From an uncultured Clostridia bacterium (GTDB taxonomy: Bacteria > Bacillota > Clostridia > UBA1381 > UMGS1253): a stretch of 64,000 nucleotides of DNA. The DNA lies in assembly GCA_934457145.1 (NCBI GenBank), contig CAKSHP010000005.1:36072-100071 (forward strand), in the 5' to 3' direction. A model generated the notes under the pieces. That model ran no database searches, was not told the DNA's origin, and saw only the letters and a program-made list of their open reading frames with translations. Shown piece after piece: positions 35,890 to 44,844 of this stretch (positions are counted from its first letter, which is position 1; every line of letters starts with the position of its first letter). The position numbers were made by a program, and so were the translations under genes.

Positions 35890-36861
35890 CTATTTGTTTA
35901 AAAGCTCACACATAAATTTGAATGTTATTTCGCTGCTGTCGGGCAAACCTTCGTGTCCGAAGTCGGGATATATAACAGTTTTTTTGTTGCAGGTCATTTT
36001 ATTATATGCTGCAAACTGCGTTGACGGGGGACATGTTGTGTCCATAAGTCCCGTGAACATAATAAGGTCTGCTTTTATGCGCGGTGCGAGGTATTGCAAA
36101 TCTATATATCCGAGCTTTGTGAAAATTTCTTCTTCCTGCTCATGGCGGGGATCGAAGTGTCTGAAATAATCTTTTATATCCCGATAGGCATCGGCTGCTA
36201 AATCCATTTCCCAAACGCGCTTGTAGTCGCATAAGAACGGATAGTTCGGCGCTGCTTTTTTTATTTTCGGTTCAAGTGCAGCACAGGCAATGGTGAGCGC
36301 GCCGCCCTGACTTCCGCCGAACGCACCGACTCTGTTTTCGTCGATTTCATCCATGCTCATGGCAATTCTCGCTAACTGAGCGGTGTCTAAGAATATATCG
36401 CGGAACAAAAGCTTATGCGGATCGTCTTCTATAAGTCCCCTTATAATCTGACCGTGAAGCGTGTTGCCCTTTACGCCGCCAACATCTTCGCTTTTTCCGC
36501 CCTGACCTCTGGCGTCCATGGCAAATGCCGCAAATCCGGCATATGCATAGGGGAGAAGCTGCATCCATGAGTGTCCTGCGCCGGAGTAGCCGTGAAATCC
36601 CAAAACTGCGGGGATTTTGCCCTCGCGTTTTTTCGGAATTAAACATTTGCAATAAATTCTTGCATTGTTTACGCCCGTGTAGTACACGTCATAGCAGTCA
36701 ATTCCGGGAGCCTGAAAGTCGGCTTTGGTCATTTTAACGTTTGGTGCGGTTTCGTCAAGCTCTTTTAAAGCTTTTTCCCAATAATGCTCAAAGTCCGCAG
36801 GCTTGGGGTTAATTCCCTGATATTTTTTCAGTTTCTCTAATGGCATATCAACTAAAGGCAT
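35890..36861 (-). CDS. Acetylxylan esterase/cephalosporin-C deacetylase (CE7)
   Basis: 323 residues, full length for carbohydrate esterase family 7. RGQGGKSEDVGG is the family RGQ motif, GGSQGGAL (near residue 185) the nucleophile elbow, and DFGHEGLP carries the catalytic His. Removes acetyl groups from xylo-oligosaccharides and similar substrates in the cytoplasm. It lies in the aspS-gatCAB operon between gatB and metA, an odd placement that may be only operon growth. Confidence 0.93.
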   Translation of the reverse strand: MPLVDMPLEKLKKYQGINPKPADFEHYWEKALKELDETAPNVKMTKADFQAPGIDCYDVYYTGVNNARIYCKCLIPKKREGKIPAVLGFHGYSGAGHSWMQLLPYAYAGFAAFAMDARGQGGKSEDVGGVKGNTLHGQIIRGLIEDDPHKLLFRDIFLDTAQLARIAMSMDEIDENRVGAFGGSQGGALTIACAALEPKIKKAAPNYPFLCDYKRVWEMDLAADAYRDIKDYFRHFDPRHEQEEEIFTKLGYIDLQYLAPRIKADLIMFTGLMDTTCPPSTQFAAYNKMTCNKKTVIYPDFGHEGLPDSSEITFKFMCELLNK

Positions 36862-36883
36862 TTTTACTCTCTCCTCTTAAAAA

Positions 36884-38299
36884 TTATTTTAATTTTTCAA
36901 TTAACATTGCCTCAACGGATTTTGCGTCGGCTTTGCCGCGCGTTTCTCTCATAACCATGCCGATAAGCGAACCAATGGCTTTTTGTTTGCCGCCCTTGTA
37001 GTCTTCAACGGCTTTGGGGTTGTTTTCAATAACCTTTTCAACAATAGGCATAATTTCGCTGTTGTCGGCAGATTTAAATTCGCTTTTGTCAAAAAGCTCG
37101 TCAAACGGCTTTTTCTCTTCAAACATTTTATCAATGATTTTTTTAGTAAAGTTGTTTGAAATTTCGCCGTCGGCAATCATTTTAGCAACGTAGGCAACAT
37201 CTTTTGCGCTGATTGCCAAATCGGCATTTTCCTTTGCTTCTTCGTCTGCCATAAATCTGAACAAATGCGTAAACAAAATATTTGTGCAAAGTTTAACTGC
37301 GCCGCCGCTTAATTTAACCATTTCCTCAAAATAAACTGCAAGTTTCGGATATTTTACGATTTGCTCGCTGTCGGCTTCGGAGAGGTTAAACTCTGTCATA
37401 TATCTTTTCTTTTTATCGGCGGGAAGCTCGCCCATTTGCTCTTTAAGCTCTGCGAGCCGCTCGTCGGTAATATGAACATAAGGCAAATCCGGCTCGCGAA
37501 AATACCTGTAGTCGTTAGAATCTTCCTTGCCGCGCATAGACTCGGTTTCGTTTGTTTCGCTGTTGTAGCGGCGGGTTTCCTGAATGATTTTTCCGCCGTT
37601 TTCTATAATATCAACCTGACGCTCAAATTCCGACTCGATAGCTTTCATGATAAACGTGAAAGAGTTGATATTTTTTATTTCGGTTCTTGTACCGAATTCT
37701 TTAGAGCCTTTTTCTCTTATGGAAATATTAACATCGCAGCGCATGGAACCTTCCTGCATTTTGCAGTCGGAAACGCCGATAGTTTTCATGATAAGACGTA
37801 GCGTTTCAAGATATTCTCTTACTTGTTCGGCATTTTCAAAATCAGGCTCGGTAACGATTTCGATAAGCGGTACTCCGCCGCGGTTATAGTCAACCAATGT
37901 ATCGCCGTTTTGGTGGATAAGCTTGCCGGCGTCTTCTTCAATATGAATTCTGTTTATTCTGATTGTGTGTCCGTCAGAAAGTGTGAGATGTCCGTCGTGG
38001 CACAACGGATAGTCAAACTGAGAAATCTGATAAGCTTTTGCAAGATCGGGATAAACATAGTTTTTACGATCCATCTTTGAAAAATTGGAAATTTGGCAGT
38101 TTGTTGCCATTCCGGCTTTTGAAGCATATTCAACAACTGCACGGTTAAGCTTCGGAAGCGAGCCGGGAAGCCCTATGCATACAGGGCAGCAATGCGTGTT
38201 TGCTTCGCCGCCGAACTGAGTGGTGCATCCGCAGAAAATTTTCGTTTTTGTTGAAAGCTCGATATGTGTTTCAAGACCTATTACCATTTCAAAATTCAA
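36884..38299 (-). CDS. gatB: Asp/Glu-tRNA amidotransferase subunit B
   Basis: 471 residues from a TTG at 38299 with GGAGGTGA upstream, overlapping gatA by 11 bp; an ATG at 38287 is the alternative. VIGLETHIELSTKTKIFC opens the cradle domain, four Cys (CGCTTQF, then CCPVC) bind zinc, and a YqeY-like tail ends in GMVMRETRGKAD. It activates Asp/Glu on mischarged tRNA for amidation with ammonia from GatA. Confidence 0.96.
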   Translation of the reverse strand: MNFEMVIGLETHIELSTKTKIFCGCTTQFGGEANTHCCPVCIGLPGSLPKLNRAVVEYASKAGMATNCQISNFSKMDRKNYVYPDLAKAYQISQFDYPLCHDGHLTLSDGHTIRINRIHIEEDAGKLIHQNGDTLVDYNRGGVPLIEIVTEPDFENAEQVREYLETLRLIMKTIGVSDCKMQEGSMRCDVNISIREKGSKEFGTRTEIKNINSFTFIMKAIESEFERQVDIIENGGKIIQETRRYNSETNETESMRGKEDSNDYRYFREPDLPYVHITDERLAELKEQMGELPADKKKRYMTEFNLSEADSEQIVKYPKLAVYFEEMVKLSGGAVKLCTNILFTHLFRFMADEEAKENADLAISAKDVAYVAKMIADGEISNNFTKKIIDKMFEEKKPFDELFDKSEFKSADNSEIMPIVEKVIENNPKAVEDYKGGKQKAIGSLIGMVMRETRGKADAKSVEAMLIEKLK

Positions 38300-39764
38300 T
38301 GCACTCACCTCCGATTTTTGGTTTTCTATACATAATTTCATGATTTTTTTCTTCAAATTTGTATGCTGCGTTTAAAAGCTTGTTTTCCGTGAACTTGTCG
38401 CCTATAAGCTGCAAGCCTATCGGCATATCGTTTTTATCATAGCCGCAGGGTATACTGATTGCGGGAAGCTGGGCAATGTTTACCGGAACTGTGCACATAT
38501 CCGTAAGATACATTTCAACAGGATCGCAATTCATAAGTTCGCCTATGCCGAATGCCGTCTGAGCAACAGTGGGGCACAAAAGCATGTCCACCTGCTCAAA
38601 GGCTTTTGAAAAGTTTTTCTTTATAACTTCTCTCATAATCTCGGCTTTTTTGTAGTATGCGTCAAAGTATCCGGAACTTAAAACATAGTTTCCGAGCATA
38701 ATTCTTCTTTTAACTTCTCTGCCAAATCCCTCGTCGCGGGTTTTGCAAATCATTTCTTCGGTGTTTAGAAAGTTTTCGCAGCGGTGACCGTAACGAACGC
38801 CGTCATATCTTGAAAGGTTTGACGATGCCTCGGCGCATGCTAAAATATAGTATACCGGAAGCGACAGCTCGAACTGGTCAATCGTTATATTTTCAATTAT
38901 AGCGCCCATATCCTCAAAGGATTTTATTGCGTCTTTCATGGCTTTGTCAATTTCGGAATTTAAGCCTTCGAATAAATTTGAAAGCACGCCTATTTTCAAG
39001 CCTTTAATGTTTTTTTCAAGCTCATTAAATGATGGCTTTCTTTCATAGTTTTCACAGGTTGCGTCTTTTTCATCGTATTTTGAGATTGCGTCAAAAACGA
39101 TTGACGTGTCTTCAACGCTTGATGCCAGAACGCCTATCTGATCAAGGCTTGAGCCGTATGCCACAAGTCCCCATCTTGAAACTGCGCCGTAGGTTGGCTT
39201 TAAACCGACTATACCGCAGAAGCTTGCCGGCTGGCGAACGCTTCCGCCCGTGTCTGAACCTAAGGCATAAACCGCCATATCTGCCGCAGCAGCTGCTGCG
39301 CCACCGCCCGATGAACCGCCGGGAACGCGGTTTATATCGTGGGGGTTTTTGGTCGGTCCGTAGTATGATGTTTCGCATGTTGAACCCATTGCAAACTCGT
39401 CCATGTTTGTTTTGCCGAGCAAAACCGCGCCTTTATCGTCAAGCTGCTCATATGCAAAAGCGTTGTAGACGGGTTTGTAGTTATTAAGCATTTTTGAGCC
39501 GCAGCTCGTTGTTATGCCTTTTGTTGAGATACAGTCTTTAATTGTCATTGGTATACCGCATAAAACGTCTATTTTCTCGCCTGCGGCAATTTTTTTATCT
39601 GTTTCGGCGGCGCGTTTTAAAGCTTCCTTTTCGGTAATGCATGTGTAGGCATTAATATCGCCGTCGTGCGTTTTTATATAGTCAAGATATTTTTGTGTAA
39701 GCTCGGTTGCGGTTATTTTTCCGCTGACAAGCATATCGTGCAGTTTTAAAATTTTACCCTTCAT
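38289..39764 (-). CDS. gatA: Asp/Glu-tRNA amidotransferase subunit A
   Basis: 491 residues from the ATG at 39764 (AGAAGGAGTG upstream), overlapping gatC by 11 bp. Amidase-signature fold: catalytic Lys in PMTIKDCIST, cis-Ser and nucleophile Ser in PGGSSGGGAAAAAADMAVY and GSDTGGSVRQPASFCG. Releases ammonia from Gln and channels it to GatB. Needed here to make Gln-tRNA and/or Asn-tRNA. Confidence 0.97.
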   Translation of the reverse strand: MKGKILKLHDMLVSGKITATELTQKYLDYIKTHDGDINAYTCITEKEALKRAAETDKKIAAGEKIDVLCGIPMTIKDCISTKGITTSCGSKMLNNYKPVYNAFAYEQLDDKGAVLLGKTNMDEFAMGSTCETSYYGPTKNPHDINRVPGGSSGGGAAAAAADMAVYALGSDTGGSVRQPASFCGIVGLKPTYGAVSRWGLVAYGSSLDQIGVLASSVEDTSIVFDAISKYDEKDATCENYERKPSFNELEKNIKGLKIGVLSNLFEGLNSEIDKAMKDAIKSFEDMGAIIENITIDQFELSLPVYYILACAEASSNLSRYDGVRYGHRCENFLNTEEMICKTRDEGFGREVKRRIMLGNYVLSSGYFDAYYKKAEIMREVIKKNFSKAFEQVDMLLCPTVAQTAFGIGELMNCDPVEMYLTDMCTVPVNIAQLPAISIPCGYDKNDMPIGLQLIGDKFTENKLLNAAYKFEEKNHEIMYRKPKIGGECIEF

Positions 39765-40044
39765 AGTGTTCACTCCTTCTCGGCAGCTTAAAATATCCGT
39801 CCTCTGCGGTCGGCGCATTTTTAAGTATGTCTTCTCTGTCGTAAGATGTGATTACAATGTCCTCGCGGAGCGGGGCAACATCTTTTGCATATATGCCGTT
39901 CGGTTCTTCGTATTTTGACTTGCTTATCATATCCGCAAAAGAAACTATAGACTGCATATCAACTGTGAGAATATCTATTTCTTCATCGGAAAGGGTTAGC
40001 TTTGAAAGCTTTGCAAGCTTTACAACCTCGTCTCTTTCAACCAT
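39754..40044 (-). CDS. gatC: Asp/Glu-tRNA amidotransferase subunit C
   Basis: 96 residues from the ATG at 40044 (GAAAGGAATGGAG upstream; two in-frame ATGs earlier are possible). EVVKLAKLSKLTLSDEEID and the terminal DGYFKLPRRSE are typical of GatC, which wraps around GatA and steadies its contact with GatB. First of the three overlapping gat genes. Confidence 0.93.
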   Translation of the reverse strand: MVERDEVVKLAKLSKLTLSDEEIDILTVDMQSIVSFADMISKSKYEEPNGIYAKDVAPLREDIVITSYDREDILKNAPTAEDGYFKLPRRSEHYEG

Positions 40045-40130
40045 TTTCTCCATTCCTTTCAAATTTCAAAGTTTAATCTGTAATACGGCAAAGGTTGTCA
40101 AAGTGGCAGTTTGATTTATCTGTTTATTAA

Positions 40131-41885
40131 TCAGCGTATCTTTATGTGTACTTCACGCAGCTGCTGCTCGCTCACTTCGTTTGGCGCACCTATCAATAAA
40201 TCCTGTGCGTTTGCTGTCATGGGGAATGCTATAACTTCACGGATGCAGTTTTCATGAAGCAAAAGCATAACCATTCTGTCTATTCCGGGTGCCATACCTG
40301 CATGCGGCGGCGCACCGTATTGGAAACTGTTGTAGAGCGATGTGAATTTTTCTTTTATATCGTCTTCGGTGTATCCCGCAATTTCAAATGCCTTAACCAT
40401 GATTTCCGGGCTGTGGTTTCTGACTGCTCCGCTGCTTAACTCAACTCCGTTTACAACGATATCATACTGATAAGCCAAAATATCCAGCGGATCTTTATTT
40501 AACAGTGCGTCCATTCCGCCCTGGGGCATTGAAAAGGGGTTGTGCGTGAATATAATTTTTCCTGTTTCTTCGTCTCTTTCATACATCGGAAAGTCTACTA
40601 TGAAACAGAATTTGTATTCGTTTTCGTTAATAAGGTTCATTCTTCTTGCAAGCTCTGTGCGGATTTGTCCGGCAAGAGAGCTTACGATGTATGCTGCGTC
40701 GGAGATAAAGAACAAAACGTCGCCGCCTTCAAGATTTGAAAGACGGATAAGCTCTTTTTGTTCTTCTTCGGGAACGAACTTTGCAATCGGGCCTGCAAGG
40801 TTAAAGTTTTCGTCGCATTTTACATAGCCAAGACCTTTCATGCCGATTTCGGTTGCAAATTTTAACATGTTTTCAAAAAAGCTTTTCGGCTGGCTTGCTC
40901 CGCCTTTAAGGTTTATTGCGCGAACAATTTTTCCTTTAAACGGCGCAAAGTTGCAGCGTAAAAACAAATCGGACAGATCTATTATTTCAAGCGGATTTCT
41001 AAGGTCGGGCTTGTCCGTGCCGTATTTGAGCATTGCTTCTTTGTACGGTATTTTAACAAACGGCGCTTCGTCAACAATGCTTCCCTTGGGAGCAAACTGC
41101 TTAAATGTTTTCGATAAAACGTCCTGAGCAATTTCGAACACGTCCTCCTGTGAGGCAAATGCCATTTCAAAGTCTAACTGATAAAATTCGCCGGGGGAGC
41201 GGTCGGCTCTTGCGTCCTCGTCTCTGAAACACGGCGCAATCTGAAAGTATCTGTCAAAACCGGACACCATCAAAAGCTGTTTGAAAATCTGCGGTGCCTG
41301 AGGAAGTGCATAAAACTGACCTTTGTATTTTCTGCTCGGAACAAGATAATCTCTTGCGCCCTCGGGAGATGAAGCTCCCAGAATAGGAGTTTGCATTTCC
41401 AAAAATCCAAGCTCGTTCATGCGGTTTCTTAAAAAGGAAATAATTTTTGAACGCATAACCATATTGTTATGCACCTTTTCGTTACGCAAATCCAAAAAGC
41501 GGTATTTTAAACGGATTTCCTCTTTTGTTTCAGTGCTGTGAGCAACTTCAAACGGAAGCTGTTCATAAACGCTGCCCAAAACTTCGATTGCCACATCTGT
41601 AATTTCAATTTCACCTGTGGTGATTTTTTTGTTAACGGTTTCCGCGTCGCGCTCGGTAACCACGCCGGTTACGCGAACTGCCGTTTCTTTTGATATGCCG
41701 TTTAAGAGGGCGTCGTCTTTTATAACCACCTGAGTTATTCCGTACTGATCGCGAAGATCAATAAAAATAACGCCGCCGTGGTCGCGTATGTTAAACACCC
41801 AGCCGCACAGAGAAACCTTTTTTCCTATATCGTTTTTGCAAAGCTCACCGCAAGTGTGAGAACGAAGCTTTGTTGTTAAATCCAT
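40131..41885 (-). CDS. aspS: Aspartyl-tRNA synthetase
   Basis: 584 residues, bacterial type. Anticodon-binding OB fold first (VSLCGWVFNIRDHGGVIFID), class II motif 2 FRDEDARADRSPGEFYQLD, a GAD insertion and motif 3 near the C-terminus (GMAPGIDRMVMLL). Charges tRNA-Asp. It heads an operon with gatCAB, so it may also misacylate tRNA-Asn to feed the amidotransferase; this cannot be settled from the sequence alone. Confidence 0.97.
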   Translation of the reverse strand: MDLTTKLRSHTCGELCKNDIGKKVSLCGWVFNIRDHGGVIFIDLRDQYGITQVVIKDDALLNGISKETAVRVTGVVTERDAETVNKKITTGEIEITDVAIEVLGSVYEQLPFEVAHSTETKEEIRLKYRFLDLRNEKVHNNMVMRSKIISFLRNRMNELGFLEMQTPILGASSPEGARDYLVPSRKYKGQFYALPQAPQIFKQLLMVSGFDRYFQIAPCFRDEDARADRSPGEFYQLDFEMAFASQEDVFEIAQDVLSKTFKQFAPKGSIVDEAPFVKIPYKEAMLKYGTDKPDLRNPLEIIDLSDLFLRCNFAPFKGKIVRAINLKGGASQPKSFFENMLKFATEIGMKGLGYVKCDENFNLAGPIAKFVPEEEQKELIRLSNLEGGDVLFFISDAAYIVSSLAGQIRTELARRMNLINENEYKFCFIVDFPMYERDEETGKIIFTHNPFSMPQGGMDALLNKDPLDILAYQYDIVVNGVELSSGAVRNHSPEIMVKAFEIAGYTEDDIKEKFTSLYNSFQYGAPPHAGMAPGIDRMVMLLLHENCIREVIAFPMTANAQDLLIGAPNEVSEQQLREVHIKIR

Positions 41886-41938
41886 TTATACTACCTCCGG
41901 TAAAAATTATATCATTCCCATATTATATCTATTAGAAT

Positions 41939-41967
41939 ATTATAATATTAATTGCCGCGCTTGTCAA
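41939..41967 (-). promoter_or_regulatory. Consensus sigma-A promoter of the aspS-gatCAB operon
   Basis: Minus strand: TTGACA, 17-bp spacer, TATAAT, both perfect, about 55 bases before the start codon. Confidence 0.85.
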
Positions 41968-42097
41968 GTTTTTAAGCATATTTTTATCCGTAATTATGCT
42001 CATAATCCAATATTTTTATGTTGTTTTAAAAAAAATATATTTCTTTTGCGAAAAAAAGCGGAATTTATTATGCATTTTGCTTTTGAGATTATACAAA

Positions 42098-42126
42098 TTG
42101 ACATGAATAACATTTTGTGATATAAT
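42098..42126 (+). promoter_or_regulatory. Consensus sigma-A promoter of the MBL-GDPD gene
   Basis: TTGACA, 17-bp spacer, TATAAT. Confidence 0.85.
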
Positions 42127-42181
42127 GTGTAAAATCTATGCATTACTATTTGATGCATTAACCAAAAGAGGGAGAATTATT

Positions 42182-43666
42182 ATGAATACAGGTGCAGATA
42201 AAGAAAAAATAATACCACCGTTTAAAATGGCAGCAAATTTATATTTTGTCGGAACATATGAAGCTTCGTCTCATTTGATAGCAACAAAAGAGGGGTTGAT
42301 ACTTATTGATGCGGGATATCCGCAGACAGCAGATGTGATTGCAAATGGAATAAAGACTCTCGGATTTGATATAGAGAATTTAAAATATATTATTCTTTCA
42401 CATGAGCATATTGACCATACAGGTGGTGTCAGACGTTTGTTAAAGCTGGCGCCGAATGCAAAAACATGTATAGGAAGAAGAGCGGCAAATTTTGCAAGTT
42501 ATAAAGGCTTTTTAAAAGAGTGCGTTTTTACACCGGACATAATTTTAAATGATGGCGATGTTGTACAGCTTGATGACATACGGATATTTTGCATGGAAAC
42601 ACCCGGACATACGCCCGGAACAATGTCGTTTTTCTTTGATGTGGAGGAAAACGGCAAAAAGCTGCGTGTCGGAACTTTTGGCGGTGCAAGCGTAAATCAA
42701 ATACGTAAAGATTGGTTGGATAAATATAATCTTCCGTACAGGCTCAGAGGTGAGTACTATGAGTCTGTACAAAGATTGAAAAAAGAGCATGTGGATGTAT
42801 TTATGGCAAATCATTCATGGCAAAACAACACTAAGGAAAGATATGAAAAAAGCCTTGTTTCAAGTGAAAACCCGTTTATAGATTCTGCGCTTTGGAGTAA
42901 GTTTTTGAATGATTGCGAAAAAAATCTTGAAGATATGATGCTTGAGGAGAGCCGCAGCATGTTTGTAAATTATGCACACAGAGGAGCAAGCGAGTATGCG
43001 CCCGAAAACACATTTATGTCATTTTATTTGGGATTGTTCATGCAGGCAAACGGAATTGAAACAGATGTGCAGATAACAAAAGATAAAACCCTTGTTTTGT
43101 TTCATGATGACTCGCTTAACAGAACAGTAAACGAGAATGGACAAATATCCGATTATACATATGATGAGTTACAAGTATTTGATGTCGTAAAAGGAAATTT
43201 AAAAGACAAAATAGTAAAATTCGAAGATTTTTTAAAAATGTTTGGACATCGTGATATAACTTTTGCAATAGAGCTGAAAGTTGACGGAATTGAAGAGGCG
43301 GTTATAGATTTATTGAAAAAGTATGATATGCAAAACAAAACGATTATTACATCATTTTCATTTGATATGGTGCGTGCAGCTAAAAAATATGCGCCTGAAT
43401 TCAGAATTGGATATCTGACGAAAGAAATTAGTGAAGATGTTGAACGGCAGCTTGTCGAAATTGGTGCCGACCAAATTTGTCCGAAAGCAGAACAGATTAC
43501 CCGCGAAAGGGTTGACCGTTGGCATAAACTCGGTTTTAATGTCCGTGCATGGGGAGTGTGCAGCGAGAAAATTATGAAAAATGTGTACGACTGTATGGCT
43601 GATGGAATGACAGTTAATTTCCCGGATAAGTTAAACAGCTATATTAGATCAAAGGGTAAAAAATAA
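42182..43666 (+). CDS. Metallo-beta-lactamase / glycerophosphodiester phosphodiesterase fusion
   Basis: 494 residues from the ATG at 42182 (GAGGGAG upstream). Residues ~1-250: metallo-beta-lactamase domain with LSHEHIDHTGG (HxHxDH) and ETPGHTPGTMSFFFD, subclass B3-like in arrangement. Residues ~260-490: GDPD TIM barrel with YAHRGASEYAPENT, ETDVQITKDKTLVLFHDD and AIELKVDG (His/Glu/Asp metal and acid-base residues). No signal peptide. Both active sites look intact, so one protein may do two hydrolytic steps on one metabolite. Ends in its own terminator. Confidence 0.9.
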   Translation: MNTGADKEKIIPPFKMAANLYFVGTYEASSHLIATKEGLILIDAGYPQTADVIANGIKTLGFDIENLKYIILSHEHIDHTGGVRRLLKLAPNAKTCIGRRAANFASYKGFLKECVFTPDIILNDGDVVQLDDIRIFCMETPGHTPGTMSFFFDVEENGKKLRVGTFGGASVNQIRKDWLDKYNLPYRLRGEYYESVQRLKKEHVDVFMANHSWQNNTKERYEKSLVSSENPFIDSALWSKFLNDCEKNLEDMMLEESRSMFVNYAHRGASEYAPENTFMSFYLGLFMQANGIETDVQITKDKTLVLFHDDSLNRTVNENGQISDYTYDELQVFDVVKGNLKDKIVKFEDFLKMFGHRDITFAIELKVDGIEEAVIDLLKKYDMQNKTIITSFSFDMVRAAKKYAPEFRIGYLTKEISEDVERQLVEIGADQICPKAEQITRERVDRWHKLGFNVRAWGVCSEKIMKNVYDCMADGMTVNFPDKLNSYIRSKGKK

Positions 43667-43673
43667 AATACCG

Positions 43674-43722
43674 GTAAAAAAGCTGGCGAAAAGTTTAAAA
43701 GGGTTTTCGTCAGCTTTTTTGT
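43674..43722. terminator. Intrinsic terminator after the MBL-GDPD gene
   Basis: AAAAAAGCTGGCGAAAA/TTTTCGTCAGCTTTTTT with one mismatch. Confidence 0.85.
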
Positions 43723-43741
43723 TTAAAACAGTTTGTAAATA

Positions 43742-43870
43742 TTATTTGGTGTCTGATATGTAGATATAATAATTGTCCCATGTAACATCGCAGCCGAAAG
43801 CTTCTGCAATTACCCGTGTTGGCACGATTGTACGCTCATCTTGTATCATCGGGGCTGCATCTGAATACTC
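43742..43870 (-). pseudogene. Remnant of a copper amine oxidase N-terminal-like (stalk) domain
   Basis: On the minus strand a frame open only from a TGA to a TAA encodes SDAAPMIQDERTIVPTRVI followed by AEAFGCDVTWDNYYIYISD. This matches the hallmark of copper-amine-oxidase-N1 (stalk) repeats (R-T-x-V-P-x-R, then AEAxG, then VxWD). There is no start with a ribosome binding site and the rest of the domain is missing. It lies directly behind a damaged membrane-protein gene. Confidence 0.6.
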
Positions 43871-43874
43871 CTTT

Positions 43875-44414
43875 TTACGCGGCGCTTTTTTTCAGCTTTT
43901 TGATAATAATAACATTTACTATCGATACTGCAAGCGTTATATATGGCATAGATGTCAATTTAAATATTTTAAAAATCAAACACATTAAACCGACAAAAAC
44001 AATAAATAAAATTGAAACAATCATTAAAATTATTGAACCGGCAGTGCCATATTTATGATTTTTCGGTTTATTTGTCAGTGCTGTGATTATGTATACAATA
44101 TTAAAAATAACACCGACAAAAGCTATCAGGGCAATTGCTGTTGTTATCACAAAAGCAACTCCGTCCTGATACTGATTTCCTGCAAGTATGTAACCGAACA
44201 AAGAAAAGGCAGGCGTTTGATCTTCCATTCCGAATAAAGAGTATAAACTCTTTGCAACGGGCACTTCAAGCCATTTAAGAAACGGCAGAATTACTCCCAA
44301 AACCGCCAGTACTACACTTGTGTACAGCATTGGTTTGCTTACCGGTTTTCGGCCGCACTCCTCGCGAAAACGTGCGTTGGTAAAAATTTATTTTCCGCAT
44401 TTTTCACAATACAT
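43875..44414 (-). pseudogene. Zinc-ribbon membrane protein with a nonsense codon at position 9
   Basis: An ATG at 44414, well placed after CTGGAGAATTT, starts MYCEKCGK, then an in-frame TAA (44388-44390), then the same frame continues IFTNARFREECGRKP and into a 151-residue four-helix membrane domain (an ATG at 44330 could restart). The expected second CxxC is also lost (REEC in place of CEEC), so the ribbon is decaying. The membrane part may still be made from the internal start. Confidence 0.65.
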
Positions 44415-44489
44415 AATAAATTCTCCAGTATATTTTTATTTACACACGCTTTTTGAGAAAAAACACAAAACTCCTTTCTTTTCCGTAAA

Positions 44490-44676
44490 TTAAAAAAGGT
44501 GTGCAACTATCGATGTTACACACCTAAAAAATGCAAACTCCGATTTGTTGTCACACAAGTTTCCATATACCTTACACAATCAAAAAAGTATGCAAAAATA
44601 GAGCATGCATTTTTACCAAAGGAAAAAAACACATACTTTTTTAAAAATATGTAAGGCAATAACCTCTTGTGTGACA
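44490..44676 (-). ncRNA. Structured ncRNA of ~187 nt, 6S RNA-like candidate
   Basis: The transcript predicted from the promoter at 44682-44709 folds into one long interrupted hairpin: TGTCACACAAG with CTTGTGTGACA (11 bp), an internal bubble of 9 and 10 nt, TGTAAGG/CCTTACA (written on the plus strand), AAAAAAGTATG with CATACTTTTTT (11 bp), then an apical stem. An intrinsic terminator AGGTGTG...CACACCT plus TTTTTT closes it. Length, rod shape with a bubble beyond the closing stem, and location within 3 kb of aspS (B. subtilis 6S-1, bsrA, is next to aspS) suggest 6S RNA. The identity is inference; an ncRNA is well supported. Confidence 0.5.
44491..44525 (-). terminator. Terminator of the ncRNA
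   Basis: AGGTGTGTAAC/GTTGCACACCT stem on the minus strand followed by TTTTTT. Confidence 0.8.
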
Positions 44677-44681
44677 GTGTT

Positions 44682-44709
44682 AGTATATCACATATGCAAA
44701 AAAATGCAA
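44682..44709 (-). promoter_or_regulatory. Promoter of the ncRNA
   Basis: Minus strand: TTGCAT, 16-bp spacer, TGA-TATACT (extended -10). The expected start falls at the first base of the closing stem. Confidence 0.6.
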
Positions 44710-44779
44710 TACAAAATTTTGGCTGACGGATTAAACATATAAAAAATAAAAGAATATAAAAACGGCAGCGGGTAAAAAA

Positions 44780-44822
44780 ATAAACCGCCGAAAATTTCTG
44801 ATTTACAGAGAGTCGGCGGTTA
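44780..44822 (-). terminator. Terminator of the rpsF-ssb-rpsR-ybaK operon
   Basis: AACCGCCGA/TCGGCGGTT with an inner stem, followed on the minus strand by TATTTTTTT. Confidence 0.85.
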
Positions 44823-44844
44823 GAAATATTATCGGTGTAAAAAA

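Larger units (their letters stand above)
44415..44844. other. Intergenic region carrying a stand-alone RNA gene
   Basis: The 430-bp gap contains no protein gene. It holds, on the minus strand, a promoter (44682-44709), a long self-complementary RNA, its terminator (44491-44525), and at 44780-44822 the terminator of the ybaK operon. Confidence 0.6.
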
